From: Roseateles terrae
GTDB taxonomy: Bacteria > Pseudomonadota > Gammaproteobacteria > Burkholderiales > Burkholderiaceae_C
Assembly: GCF_014192155.1 (NCBI RefSeq)
Contig: NZ_JACHXO010000004.1
Location: 1-64,000 of the forward strand
Length of the DNA: 64,000 nt
Reading direction: 5' to 3'
Below, piece by piece: positions 54,255 through 62,824 of the stretch. The notes below the pieces were generated by a model. The model saw only the letters and a program-made list of their open reading frames with translations, was not told the DNA's origin and did no database searches. The translations under genes were made by a program, and so were the position numbers. Each line of letters opens with the position of its first letter. Positions within the stretch are counted from its first letter, which is position 1.

Positions 54255-55130
54255 ATGACTTCGGCCTCGTCCCTGCCCGTCGCCTCGAGCCTGGAGGCGT
54301 CCAGCCTGGATCGCTCCAGCCGGAGCGACGCCGCCCCCGGCCCGGCGCAGGCCAACGGCAGCGCGATCAGCCTGTATGCCCGCGCCACCGAAGGCTTCGA
54401 GGATCGCCTCGCCCGCACGGTGGAAGTGCTGCGGGACGTGGCGCAGGAATTCGGTCCGGCGGCGGTGCAGTCCACCTCGCTGGGGGTGGAGGACATGGTC
54501 ATCACCGACCTGATCGCCCGCCATGCCCTGCCCATCGCCCTCTCCACGCTGGACACCGGTCGCCTGCATGCCGAGACGCTGGCCCTGATCCCCGCGATCG
54601 AGCAGCGCTACGGGCGGGCGGTCGAGGTCTTCCGTCCGCCACAGGAGCAGGTGATCCACTTCGTGCGCGAGCACGGCGAGGACCCGATGTACCGCAGCAT
54701 CGAACTGCGCAAGGCCTGCTGCGGCCTGCGCAAGCTCGAGCCGCTGTCCCGCATGCTCGTCGGCAAGCGGGCCTGGATCACCGGCCTGCGCCGCGAGCAG
54801 AGCAACAACCGCGCGGACGTGCCGTTCCGGGAGCCGGACGGCCAGGGCCGCCTCAAGATCAACCCGCTGGCCGAATGGAGCTGGGCGGACGTCTGGCATT
54901 ACGTGCAACTGCATGCGGTGCCCTACAACCCGCTGCATGACCATTTCATGCCCAGCATCGGCTGCGCCCCCTGCACCCGCGCCATCTCGGTGGGCGAGGA
55001 CTTCCGCGCCGGCCGCTGGTGGTGGGAATCGGACGACGCCAAGGAATGCGGACTGCACAAGTCCCATGGCGACGCGTCCGCCGCCGCCGCCTCCCTCTCT
55101 TCCTCCCCCCGCACCGGAGCCCCGGCATGA
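54255..55130 (+). CDS. cysH: Adenylyl-sulfate (APS) reductase, CysH family
   Basis: Reduces APS (or PAPS) to sulfite with thioredoxin. Within 291 residues, a Ser/Ala-rich leader of about 38 residues precedes the PP-loop-type domain: VQSTSLGVEDMVITDLI and LSTLDTGRLHAETLALI. Four cysteines, Cys155-Cys156 (RKACCGLRK) and Cys237/Cys240 (GCAPC), form the 4Fe-4S site that marks APS-type reductases; Cys265 in KECGLHKS is the catalytic cysteine. So PAPS formation (CysC) is probably not needed. The stop overlaps the cysD start (ATGA). Confidence 0.95.
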   Translation: MTSASSLPVASSLEASSLDRSSRSDAAPGPAQANGSAISLYARATEGFEDRLARTVEVLRDVAQEFGPAAVQSTSLGVEDMVITDLIARHALPIALSTLDTGRLHAETLALIPAIEQRYGRAVEVFRPPQEQVIHFVREHGEDPMYRSIELRKACCGLRKLEPLSRMLVGKRAWITGLRREQSNNRADVPFREPDGQGRLKINPLAEWSWADVWHYVQLHAVPYNPLHDHFMPSIGCAPCTRAISVGEDFRAGRWWWESDDAKECGLHKSHGDASAAAASLSSSPRTGAPA

Positions 55131-56110
55131 ACGCCCCCGTGAACCTGGAACAACTGCTGCCGCTGGCGGACCATCGCCACCTGGACCATCTGGAAGAAGA
55201 GGCCATCTTCATCCTGCGTGAAGTGGCGGCCGCCTTCGAGCGCCCCGCCCTGCTGTTCTCCGGCGGCAAGGACTCCTGCGTGGTGCTGCGTCTGGCGGAA
55301 AAGGCCTTCAAGCAGCGCATGCCCAGCGCCGCAGGGGCGACCACGCCGAGCCAGGAATTCAAGGGCAAGCTGCCCTTCCCGCTGGTGCATGTGGACACTG
55401 GTCACAACTTCCCCGAAGTGATCGAGTTCCGCGACCGCCGCGTCGCCGAAATGGGCGAGCGCCTCGTGGTCGGGCATCTGGAAGACTCGATGCGCAAGGG
55501 CACCATCCGCCTCTCGCATCCGCTGGAATCGCGCAACGGCCACCAGACGGTGACGCTGCTGGAGACCATCGAGGAACACCGCTTCGACGTGCTGATCGGC
55601 GGCGCCCGCCGTGATGAAGAAAAGGCCCGAGCCAAGGAACGCATCTTCAGCCACCGCGACAGCTTCGGCCAATGGCAGCCCAAGGAACAGCGTCCCGAGC
55701 TCTGGAACCTGTTCAACACCCGCATCCGTCCGGGCGAGCATTTCCGGGCCTTCCCCATCAGCAACTGGACGGAGCTGGATGTGTGGCTCTACATCGCCCG
55801 CGAAGGCATTCCGCTGCCGTCGCTGTATTACGCGCATAACCGTCAGGTCATCCGCCGCAAGGGCCTGCTGGTGCCGGTGACCGAGGTCACGCCGCCGGAA
55901 GCCGGTGAAGAGATCGAGACCGCCCAGGTCCGTTTCCGCACCGTGGGCGACATGACCTGCACCTGCCCGGTGGAAAGCCCGGCGGCCAATGCCACGGACA
56001 TCGTGGCCGAGACGCTGACGGTCACCGTGAGCGAACGAGGCGCCACCCGCATGGATGACCGCACGTCGGACGCCTCGATGGAGCGCCGCAAGAAGGAAGG
56101 CTATTTCTGA
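55127..56110 (+). CDS. cysD: Sulfate adenylyltransferase subunit 2
   Basis: Small catalytic subunit of ATP sulfurylase, making APS from sulfate and ATP together with the GTPase CysN. The 327 residues include the PP-loop (RPALLFSGGKDSCVVLRLAEKAF), FPLVHVDTGHNFPEVIEFRD, DVLIGGARRDEEKARAKERIFSHRD, LWNLFNTRIRPGEHFRAFPISNWTELDVW, and the C-terminal SMERRKKEGYF. The insert SAAGATTPSQEF after the PP-loop is longer than in E. coli. The ATG overlapping the cysH stop is used; the frame open further upstream overlaps cysH and is rejected. Confidence 0.97.
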   Translation: MNAPVNLEQLLPLADHRHLDHLEEEAIFILREVAAAFERPALLFSGGKDSCVVLRLAEKAFKQRMPSAAGATTPSQEFKGKLPFPLVHVDTGHNFPEVIEFRDRRVAEMGERLVVGHLEDSMRKGTIRLSHPLESRNGHQTVTLLETIEEHRFDVLIGGARRDEEKARAKERIFSHRDSFGQWQPKEQRPELWNLFNTRIRPGEHFRAFPISNWTELDVWLYIAREGIPLPSLYYAHNRQVIRRKGLLVPVTEVTPPEAGEEIETAQVRFRTVGDMTCTCPVESPAANATDIVAETLTVTVSERGATRMDDRTSDASMERRKKEGYF

Positions 56111-56162
56111 GTCCTGGGCAATCCCCCCAGCCGCTCCCGCCTTCCCACCGTTTGGAATTCCG

Positions 56163-57461
56163 ATGACCACTTCCACCGCACACAAGATCCATCAGTCGGA
56201 TGTCGACACCACCCACCGCGCGCTGCGTTTCCTCACCGCCGGCAGCGTGGACGACGGCAAGAGCACGCTGATCGGCCGCCTGCTGTTTGACAGCCGTGCC
56301 ATCCTGGCCGACCAGCTCGATACCCTGGCCAAGCGCGCCGCCGGCCAGCCCATCGACCTGAGCCTGCTGACCGACGGCCTGGAGGCCGAACGCGAGCAGG
56401 GCATCACCATCGATGTGGCCTACCGCTACTTCGCCACCAAGCAGCGCAAGTTCATCATCGCGGACGCGCCCGGCCATGAGCAGTACACCCGCAACATGGT
56501 CACCGCCGCCGCGGGCAGCGATGCCGCCGTGGTGCTGGTGGACGTGACCAAGCTGGACCTGGCCGCCGACGAGGTGGTGCTGCTGCCTCAGACCCGCCGC
56601 CACAGCCTGCTGGCGCATCTGCTGCGCCTGCCCAGCATCGTCTTCGCGATCAACAAGATCGATGCCGCAGCCGATCCCGGCGAGGCCTTCCGCAAGGTGA
56701 GCGCTGCGCTGACGCAGTTCGCGCAGGCCGCTGGCATCCAGGTGACCGCCATCGTGCCGGTGTCGGCACTTCGGGGCGACAACGTCACCCAGCCGCTGGA
56801 AGCCGACTGGTATGACGGCCCGTCCCTGCTGCAGGTGCTGGAAGGTTTGCCGACGGTGCAGGAAACGGTGGAAGCCCAGCTGATGCTGCCGGTGCAGTAT
56901 GTGGCCCGGGAAGGCGAAGGCACGGGCAACCAGCCGCGCACCCTGTGGGGCCGCATCGCCCAGGGCCAGGTGCAGCCGGGCGACACGGTGCAGATCCTGC
57001 CGGGCGGCCAGACCGCGGTGGTGGCTGCGCTGCGCCATGCCGGCGAGACGGTGGCCGCCTGCGTGGCCGGCGAATCCGCCGGTGTGGTGCTGGACCGCCA
57101 GATCGATGTGTCCCGCGGCGACTGGATCGTGGCCCCCGGCGCCGCCCAGCCCACCCGCAGCTTCCAGGCCACGCTGGCCTGGCTGGACACCGAAGCGGCC
57201 GTCGTCGGCCGCAAGTACTGGGTGCGCCACGGCAACCGCTGGGTGCAGGCGCGCCTGGCCGCCATCGAGCATCGCCTGGATGTGCAGACCCTGGCCGAAA
57301 CCGAAGCTCACGAACTGAACGTGAACGAAATCGGCCATGTGACGGTGGAACTGCAGGCCGAACTGCCGCTGCAGCCGTATGCGGAGAACCGCGTCGGCGG
57401 CGCGCTGATCGTGGTGGATCCGACCAGCAACCGCACCAGCGGCGCGCTGCTGGTCCGCTAA
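56163..57461 (+). CDS. cysN: Sulfate adenylyltransferase subunit 1 (GTPase)
   Basis: GTP-hydrolysing subunit of ATP sulfurylase. The 432 residues carry the translation-factor GTPase motifs: G1 GSVDDGKSTLIG (28-39), EREQGITIDVAYRYF (switch region), DAPGHEQYTRN (G3), and INKID (G4), then two beta-barrel domains. There is no fused APS-kinase (CysC) domain, in agreement with an APS-type CysH. The start is at MTTSTAHK, 52 bases after cysD. Confidence 0.97.
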   Translation: MTTSTAHKIHQSDVDTTHRALRFLTAGSVDDGKSTLIGRLLFDSRAILADQLDTLAKRAAGQPIDLSLLTDGLEAEREQGITIDVAYRYFATKQRKFIIADAPGHEQYTRNMVTAAAGSDAAVVLVDVTKLDLAADEVVLLPQTRRHSLLAHLLRLPSIVFAINKIDAAADPGEAFRKVSAALTQFAQAAGIQVTAIVPVSALRGDNVTQPLEADWYDGPSLLQVLEGLPTVQETVEAQLMLPVQYVAREGEGTGNQPRTLWGRIAQGQVQPGDTVQILPGGQTAVVAALRHAGETVAACVAGESAGVVLDRQIDVSRGDWIVAPGAAQPTRSFQATLAWLDTEAAVVGRKYWVRHGNRWVQARLAAIEHRLDVQTLAETEAHELNVNEIGHVTVELQAELPLQPYAENRVGGALIVVDPTSNRTSGALLVR

Positions 57462-57471
57462 GGACATCGAC

Positions 57472-58263
57472 ATGGGCAAGGTCATCTTCGTGAGCGCGGG
57501 CCCTGGGGCCGCGGACCTCATTACCCTGCGCGGGGCTCGGGCCCTGGCGCAGGCGGACGTGGTGCTGTTCGACGCGTTGACCGACCCGGCCCTGCGTGAA
57601 CTCGCGCCCGACGCCCGATGGGTGGACGTGGGCAAGCGCGGCTTTTGCCATTCCACCAAGCAGACCGCCATCAACGCGGTGCTGGTACGGGAGGCGCGCG
57701 CCGCCGCGGTGGTGGTGCGCCTCAAGGGCGGCGATGCCAGCGTGTTCGGCCGTCTGGAGGAAGAGTTGCAGGCGTTGTCGGCAGCCGACATCGCCTGGGA
57801 GATCGTGCCCGGGGTCACCGCCGCATTGGCCGCTGCCGCCCAGACCAGCCGTCCGCTGACCCGCCGCGGCCAGGGTCGGAGCGTCAGTCTCACGACCGCC
57901 ATGACCCAGGAGGGCGAACTGCGCGCATCGCGCACCGCCGATACCGAGGTGTTCTACATGGCCGGCCGCCAACTGGCTGCCCTGTCCCGCCAACTGCTGC
58001 AGGCCGGCTGGCCGGGCGACACGCCAGTGAGCGTCGTCTCCCGTGCAGGCTGCCCGGACGCACTGGCCAGCGACCATCAGGTGCAGGACCTGGCCGCCGC
58101 CGGCATGCTGCATCGCGGCCGCCCGACGGTGGTGGTGGTGGGGGCTGGTGCCGCCGCGGTGCCGCCCGCGTTGGTGAGCGAAATCCCTGCGCCCAGTCAA
58201 GGATCGACGCAAATCCCCGGGATAAAGGCGCTGGCGCCACTGGCACCAACCCTGAACGATTAA
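57472..58263 (+). CDS. cobA: Uroporphyrinogen-III C-methyltransferase
   Basis: SAM-dependent enzyme giving precorrin-2, the first step to the siroheme needed by CysI. The 263 residues have the tetrapyrrole-methylase motifs VIFVSAGPGAADLITLRGARALAQADVVLFDALTDP, VVVRLKGGDASVFGRLEEEL, WEIVPGVTAALAAAAQT and SRPLTRRGQGRSVSLTTAM. It is a single-domain SUMT without the CysG oxidase/chelatase half, so those steps must be encoded elsewhere. It starts 10 bases after cysN. Confidence 0.95.
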   Translation: MGKVIFVSAGPGAADLITLRGARALAQADVVLFDALTDPALRELAPDARWVDVGKRGFCHSTKQTAINAVLVREARAAAVVVRLKGGDASVFGRLEEELQALSAADIAWEIVPGVTAALAAAAQTSRPLTRRGQGRSVSLTTAMTQEGELRASRTADTEVFYMAGRQLAALSRQLLQAGWPGDTPVSVVSRAGCPDALASDHQVQDLAAAGMLHRGRPTVVVVGAGAAAVPPALVSEIPAPSQGSTQIPGIKALAPLAPTLND

Positions 58264-58424
58264 AATCTGCTGTTTTCCGTCAGAGCGTGCCTGAGTCTTG
58301 AGAAGGCCGCGCTGATGTTCACGAGCCTGATGGCCCTGTTTTGACGCCGCTTCAAGGCCCTTTTGACCTTGTTCAACGTCGTTGGGACGGAATCCGACAG
58401 GCCCCGCCACTACAAGAGCCGCTC

Positions 58425-58748
58425 ATGACCCACGTTGTCACCGAAGCCTGCATCCGCTGCAAATACACCGACTGCGTCGATGTCTGTCCTGTCGACTGCT
58501 TCCGCGAAGGCCCGAACTTCCTGACCATCGACCCCGACGAGTGCATTGACTGCGCGGTCTGCATTCCCGAGTGCCCGGTCAACGCGATCATGCCGGAGGA
58601 AGACGTTCCCGGCGATCAGCAGATGATGATCAAGCTGAATGCGGATCTGGCCAAGAAGTGGCCGAGCATCACCAAGCGCAAGGCCTCCCTCCCCGACGCC
58701 GAGGAGTGGAAGGACAAGACCGGCAAGCTCGACCAGCTGATCCGCTGA
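58425..58748 (+). CDS. fdxA: Seven-iron ferredoxin FdxA
   Basis: Small electron carrier of 107 residues with a 3Fe-4S/4Fe-4S pair: [18 protein letters not shown] and [16 protein letters not shown]. The family tail ([32 protein letters not shown]) is complete. The start is at [17 protein letters not shown]. It is followed 70 bases later by a ferredoxin-NADP reductase, forming an obvious redox pair, and both sit just behind the sulfite-reduction genes after a 160-base gap. Confidence 0.97.
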   Translation: MTHVVTEACIRCKYTDCVDVCPVDCFREGPNFLTIDPDECIDCAVCIPECPVNAIMPEEDVPGDQQMMIKLNADLAKKWPSITKRKASLPDAEEWKDKTGKLDQLIR

Positions 58749-58818
58749 TCTGCGGATCCGTTGCTCGACGCCCCTGGTGTCCTTCCGCCGCCTGCAGGCC
58801 GGCACACCCTCTCTTTGA

Positions 58819-59922
58819 ATGGAAAAGCAAGTGACTGAAGCGACCTCGGCCCCGCACGCGGGCGTGATCGAAACCGATGCCGTCATCGTCGGCGCCGGCC
58901 CGGTGGGCCTGTTCCAGGTGTTCGAGCTGGGCCTGCTGGAGATCAAGGCCCACATCATCGACTCCCTGGCCTACCCCGGTGGCCAGTGCATCGAGCTCTA
59001 TCCGGACAAGCCCATCTATGACATTCCGGCGCTGCCGGTGGTCACCGGCAAGGAGCTGACGGACAACCTGATGAAGCAGATCGAGCCGTTCGGCGCGACC
59101 TTCCATCTGGGCCAGGAAGTCACGACGGTTGAGAAGCAGGAAGATGGCCGGTTCTTTGTGGCCACCAGCAAGGGCACGCAGTTCCTGACCAAGACCATCT
59201 TCATCGCGGGCGGCGTGGGTTCGTTCCAGCCGCGCACGCTGAAGGTCGAGGGCATCGACAAGTACGAAGGCTCGCAGGTGCATTACCGGGTGCGCAACCC
59301 GGCGCAGTTCGCCGGCAAGAACCTGGTCATCGTCGGCGGTGGCGACTCGGCGCTGGACTGGGCGCTGAACTTCTGCGGCGCCAATGACGACGGCAATCCG
59401 CACAAGGCCGAGAGCGTCATTCTGGTGCACCGTCGCGACGGCTTCCGTGCCGCGCCGGCGTCGGTCGCCAAGATGAAGGAATTGTGCGACGCCTACGAGA
59501 TGCAGTTCATTGTCGGCCAGGTCAGCGACATCGACGAAGGTGACGACATCCTCAAGGGCGTGAAGGTCACCGGCGGCGACGGCGTCACGCGTGTGGTCCC
59601 GGCCGACCAGGTGCTGGTGTTCTTCGGCCTGTCCCCCAAGCTCGGCCCGATCGCCGAGTGGGGCCTGGCGCTGGAGCGCAAGCAGATTCTGGTGGACACC
59701 GAGAAGTTCCAGACCAGCGTGCCCGGCATCTTTGCGGTGGGTGACATCAACACCTATCCGGGCAAGAAGAAGTTGATTCTGTCGGGCTTCCATGAGGCCG
59801 CCCTGGCCGCCTTCGGTGCGATGCCGATCATCAACCCCGAGAAGCGCGTCCACCTGCAATACACGACCACCAGCCCGAAGCTGCACAAGGTGCTGGGCGT
59901 GGAAACGCCGGTATTCGACTAA
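58819..59922 (+). CDS. Ferredoxin-NADP reductase, thioredoxin-reductase-like type
   Basis: FAD enzyme of 367 residues moving electrons between NADPH and ferredoxin. It shows the FAD-binding start [52 protein letters not shown], the NADP-binding [16 protein letters not shown] and VHRRDGFRA, and [29 protein letters not shown] as the second FAD motif. It lacks the CxxC of true thioredoxin reductases, as in the bacterial TrxR-like FNR group. Ends before a strong terminator. Confidence 0.95.
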   Translation: MEKQVTEATSAPHAGVIETDAVIVGAGPVGLFQVFELGLLEIKAHIIDSLAYPGGQCIELYPDKPIYDIPALPVVTGKELTDNLMKQIEPFGATFHLGQEVTTVEKQEDGRFFVATSKGTQFLTKTIFIAGGVGSFQPRTLKVEGIDKYEGSQVHYRVRNPAQFAGKNLVIVGGGDSALDWALNFCGANDDGNPHKAESVILVHRRDGFRAAPASVAKMKELCDAYEMQFIVGQVSDIDEGDDILKGVKVTGGDGVTRVVPADQVLVFFGLSPKLGPIAEWGLALERKQILVDTEKFQTSVPGIFAVGDINTYPGKKKLILSGFHEAALAAFGAMPIINPEKRVHLQYTTTSPKLHKVLGVETPVFD

Positions 59923-59987
59923 GCCGATCGCACAGGCTCGTTGCGGGCCTCGTGCTGCGTCCGGCGGCGTGAATCGCTGCTGATCTC

Positions 59988-60022
59988 AAACCCGCCTGGG
60001 CGCTTGCCTCGGCGGGTTTTTT
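59988..60022. terminator. Terminator between the FNR gene and the TAXI gene
   Basis: AAACCCGCC pairs with GGCGGGTTT around a 14-base loop, followed by T6 on the forward strand. It lies 30 bases from the stop of the convergent TAXI gene and has A/T runs on both flanks, so it probably serves both directions. Confidence 0.9.
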
Positions 60023-60051
60023 CATGCGCGCCAGCGGCACCTCGTGCGGGA

Positions 60052-61440
60052 TCAATCGCCGGGAGCATCCATGGCGGGTGGTACCGGCGGACGCTGCGCC
60101 AGCAACCGCTTGCGCACTGCATAGATGTTGTTACGCAGCGCATAGAGCTCTTCGGCGTAGGAGAGCGGCACGGCGATGCGGTGGGTGACGCGGTCCAGCT
60201 CGTCCAGTTCGTCCAGCAGCGCCTCGCGCTCGCCTTCGCCGGCCTCCAGCTTGGCCTCCACCTCTCGCAGCCGCGCATACCAGCGGAACACACGGGAGCG
60301 CACGCGGAAGGTGTAGAGCGGTGGCACGACGCGCGAGAGCGGCAGCATCAGCACCAGCAAACCGCCGATCACCAGCCACATCCGCTCCAGCAGGTTGCCG
60401 GCCCAGAACGGCAGGTAACGCGCCCACGCGGGCGGCGTGCCGTTGATGGCGCGGTCGCCCTCGGGGCTGACCGGCAGCTCGCTGGTACGGGTGTTGGGAA
60501 AGTCCCGAACGCCGTTGAACCAACCGGCGGCACTGTGCTGGCTTTGGGCGGCCTGGGCGAAGAGTTGGCGCAGGGCCGGATGCGTCCGGTCGCGCGAGAG
60601 CAGCGAGGTGGTGGTGGCCAGCAGCGGGATGTCATGGGCGGGCAGGTCGGCCGCCAGATCCACGACGCCCCGTGGCAGGGTCACGGTGGAGAGGAAGGGC
60701 AAGTGGCGCGAATAGGCTTCGTTCTGCTCGAAGGGCATCAGCGCAATGGCAGGATCACGCAGCAGCGATCGGATCAGCTCGGACTGCGGCGCGGAGATCA
60801 GCACGGCGGCATCGAGCTTGCCTTGCTTGAGCGCCTGGCCCGCGGCATCCGGGGGAAGATTGGACAGCCGAAGGTCCGTGGCGCTGAGTTGATTCAAGGT
60901 CAGCAGCTTCTCGACGATCTGCGGGACGCCGCTGCCATCCTGGTCGACGTTGACGCGCAGGCCGCGGAGCTGGGTCAGGCGTTCCAGTGCACCGCCGGGT
61001 TGACGGCGTGCCAGTGGAAGGTCGCGGCGGTAGAACACCCAGATCGGCTCGTAGAACAGACTGCCGAGCGAGACGATGCCGGCTTCGGTGTCGGCCACCT
61101 GATCGGCCATGCCACCGCGCACAAAGCCCACATCGGCGGTGCCCGCGCGCAGGTGCGCCAGATCGTCCTGCGCGCCCTCGCTGGGGATCAGTTTGACCTG
61201 GATGCGGTCACGGGCCAGCGCCTTGGCGTAACCCTCGCCAAAGGCGGCATAGGCGCTGCCTGCGGGGCCGGTGGCCAAGCGCACTTCGCGGGGCGGTTGC
61301 GGGTCCAGCCACCAGTAAGCCGCCACCAGCAGTCCCCCGCCCAGCAGCAGCAACGGGCCCATCGAGACCAGCATGTCGCGGACGGTCTGGACAAAAAGAC
61401 GAAGGCGGCGAGTGGAGTTCCAGTGTTGGATGGGAGTCAT
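60052..61440 (-). CDS. TAXI-family solute-binding protein, membrane-anchored, without TRAP permease
   Basis: Protein of 462 residues. An N-terminal helix (MGPLLLLGGGLLVAAYWWL) is followed by the TAXI periplasmic domain (VRLATGPAGSAYAAFGEGYAKAL; LIPSEGAQDDLAHLRAGTADVGFVRGGMAD; VNVDQDGSGVPQIVEKLLTLN). A second helix near the C-terminus (MWLVIGGLLVLMLPLSRVV) leads into a charged coiled-coil tail (REVEAKLEAGEGEREALLDELDELDRVTHRIAV). No DctQM-type permease gene is adjacent. The layout suggests a membrane-bound receptor, or a component of a permease encoded elsewhere (inference). Confidence 0.88.
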   Translation of the reverse strand: MTPIQHWNSTRRLRLFVQTVRDMLVSMGPLLLLGGGLLVAAYWWLDPQPPREVRLATGPAGSAYAAFGEGYAKALARDRIQVKLIPSEGAQDDLAHLRAGTADVGFVRGGMADQVADTEAGIVSLGSLFYEPIWVFYRRDLPLARRQPGGALERLTQLRGLRVNVDQDGSGVPQIVEKLLTLNQLSATDLRLSNLPPDAAGQALKQGKLDAAVLISAPQSELIRSLLRDPAIALMPFEQNEAYSRHLPFLSTVTLPRGVVDLAADLPAHDIPLLATTTSLLSRDRTHPALRQLFAQAAQSQHSAAGWFNGVRDFPNTRTSELPVSPEGDRAINGTPPAWARYLPFWAGNLLERMWLVIGGLLVLMLPLSRVVPPLYTFRVRSRVFRWYARLREVEAKLEAGEGEREALLDELDELDRVTHRIAVPLSYAEELYALRNNIYAVRKRLLAQRPPVPPAMDAPGD

Positions 61441-61659
61441 GAGCAGCGGACCTTAGCTGGCCGCATGGTATGCGAGGCATGGGGGGCAGGCTGTGAGCAT
61501 GCGTCCACCGCGGAGCGCGCGGGAGACTCGATGCACGTCGCCGTGTGAGGCATGAGGGCTCAGCTCCCGCCATTTGGCGTAGCATCAGCCCCTGCGCAGC
61601 ATTTGTTTCCGCAGCCAGGCGCGACGTCGGCGACCGACGCGTTTCACGTTTGGCTGACG

Positions 61660-62244
61660 ATGACCTACCAACCCACCTTTCCTGCTTCGCTGCAAACCGC
61701 CGCATCGGCACTGTTGCGGCAACTGCCCGCCCCGGACCCGACACGGCCACTCCAGGGCTTTCGAGTGACTGTTCAGGGCGAGACGCTTTCTGCGCCCAAC
61801 CGCATTTACTTGGCTGCCGGCAGTTTGTATTCAATCCTCGAGGAATCGGAGGGGGAGATCCGCACACTCGCGCTGTGTTTCGGCACCCGGCATTGCGATG
61901 GTTATGTCCGTGAGGAATGCCTGCGGCAGTTGCTTGCTGCAGGCTCGAACCGGGACTGGGTGGTGCCCTTCATCGTTCAACTGCTCGGTGAATACGTCAT
62001 CGAGATCATCGAGCTGATTGCCGATGCCATTCCGAACATGAATCCCGCACATCTAGCCTCATTCTCCGCAGCGAATCCTGAGTTCATGGCTTTGACCCGA
62101 AGGCGGGTCACAAGCTATTGGGATTGCTATCACCGGGACCGTTACGGGCGGCTGGAGCTTTATCCGGGAAGCGTCGCGCTCAATGCCATTGAGCATCTGG
62201 TGTTGACCCAGACCGAGCCATCAATCGTTTCCGATGCGCCGTGA
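61660..62244 (+). CDS. Conserved-looking protein of unknown function
   Basis: Not recognised. Product of 194 residues starting MTYQPTFPASLQTAA. A soluble, helix-rich sequence with ALLRQLPAPDPTRPLQGFRVTVQGETLSAPNRIYLAAGSLYSILEESEGEIRTLALCFGTRHCDGYVREECLRQLL, then DWVVPFIVQLLGEYVIEIIELIADAIPN. It has several His/Cys residues but no named motif. It lacks a clear Shine-Dalgarno; the frame stays open to 61552. It is slightly less GC-rich than its neighbours, and its 3' end overlaps the convergent Cdd1-family gene by 65 bases. Confidence 0.75.
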   Translation: MTYQPTFPASLQTAASALLRQLPAPDPTRPLQGFRVTVQGETLSAPNRIYLAAGSLYSILEESEGEIRTLALCFGTRHCDGYVREECLRQLLAAGSNRDWVVPFIVQLLGEYVIEIIELIADAIPNMNPAHLASFSAANPEFMALTRRRVTSYWDCYHRDRYGRLELYPGSVALNAIEHLVLTQTEPSIVSDAP

Positions 62245-62497
62245 ATTCCCACCAGGCCCGCGCCGGTCCGCCATTCATGAATTCAACCGCTGACAGAAAG
62301 ACGTCCAGCGTGCAGGGATCGTGCCGCACACCCGTCACTTCACACAGCTGCTGAAACAGCGCTACCGGGTCCGCCCCGGCCAGTTGCGCGGGCGACTGGA
62401 TGCCCAGGCGCTGGAAGTCTTTCGCCGTCGCGGGCCCCACATTGGGCAGGTCCGTGAGTGCGTTCACGCGCGCTCGATCGACTTTGTCAGGATTCAT
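62180..62497 (-). CDS. Cdd1 (pathogenicity locus) family helix-hairpin-helix protein
   Basis: Small protein of 105 residues with a helix-hairpin-helix: MNPDKVDRARVNALTDLPNVGPATAKDFQRLGIQSPAQLAGADPVALFQQLCEVTGVRHDPCTLDVFLSAVEFMNGG, the full Cdd1 pattern. The HhH suggests DNA binding, but no function is established. AAGGAG six bases before the ATG decides the start; a longer frame upstream is not supported. Its end overlaps the convergent unknown gene. Confidence 0.92.
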   Translation of the reverse strand: MNPDKVDRARVNALTDLPNVGPATAKDFQRLGIQSPAQLAGADPVALFQQLCEVTGVRHDPCTLDVFLSAVEFMNGGPARAWWEFTAHRKRLMARSGSTPDAQWH

Positions 62498-62824
62498 GGG
62501 GTTCTCCTTGTACCGCTCCCAAAAGTCACGCGACGGATTCGCGTCCCTTGCCGCCGCCTCTGCCTGCCGCAAACGCTGATGGTAGGCGCAACCGCCTCGC
62601 CTCGCCTCGACCCGACCCGACCCGACCCGACCCGATGCGTCGCACCTTTTCCGAGTCCGGCATATGTCTGCGAGGTTTCCCCTATGTCAACGCGGCAATC
62701 CCCTTCACCGCCCGGCCGCCCAGGCCTTCCGTCCTTCGCCCCGATGCCCAATCTGAGGGGTGTCTAAGGACACTCGCGACCAACGCTTCTAGACTCAGCG
62801 TTTTTCACCCGTCCGGTTCATCTC
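62498..62824. other. Intergenic region with a pentanucleotide repeat
   Basis: Stretch between the divergent Cdd1-family gene and the tricorn-like gene. It contains the CCCGA repeat and promoter sequences for both genes, none of which stand out. Small open frames across the repeat have no recognisable product. Confidence 0.55.
62611..62635. repeat. CCCGA pentanucleotide microsatellite, five copies
   Basis: Five perfect tandem CCCGA units, preceded by CTCGA and two CGCCT units. Slippage here would not change a supported gene but could alter spacing upstream of the Cdd1-family or tricorn-like gene. Confidence 0.85.

Noticed and set aside
56022-57935. 637-codon reverse open frame
   Set aside because: Antisense shadow of cysN and cobA, which show complete family motifs.
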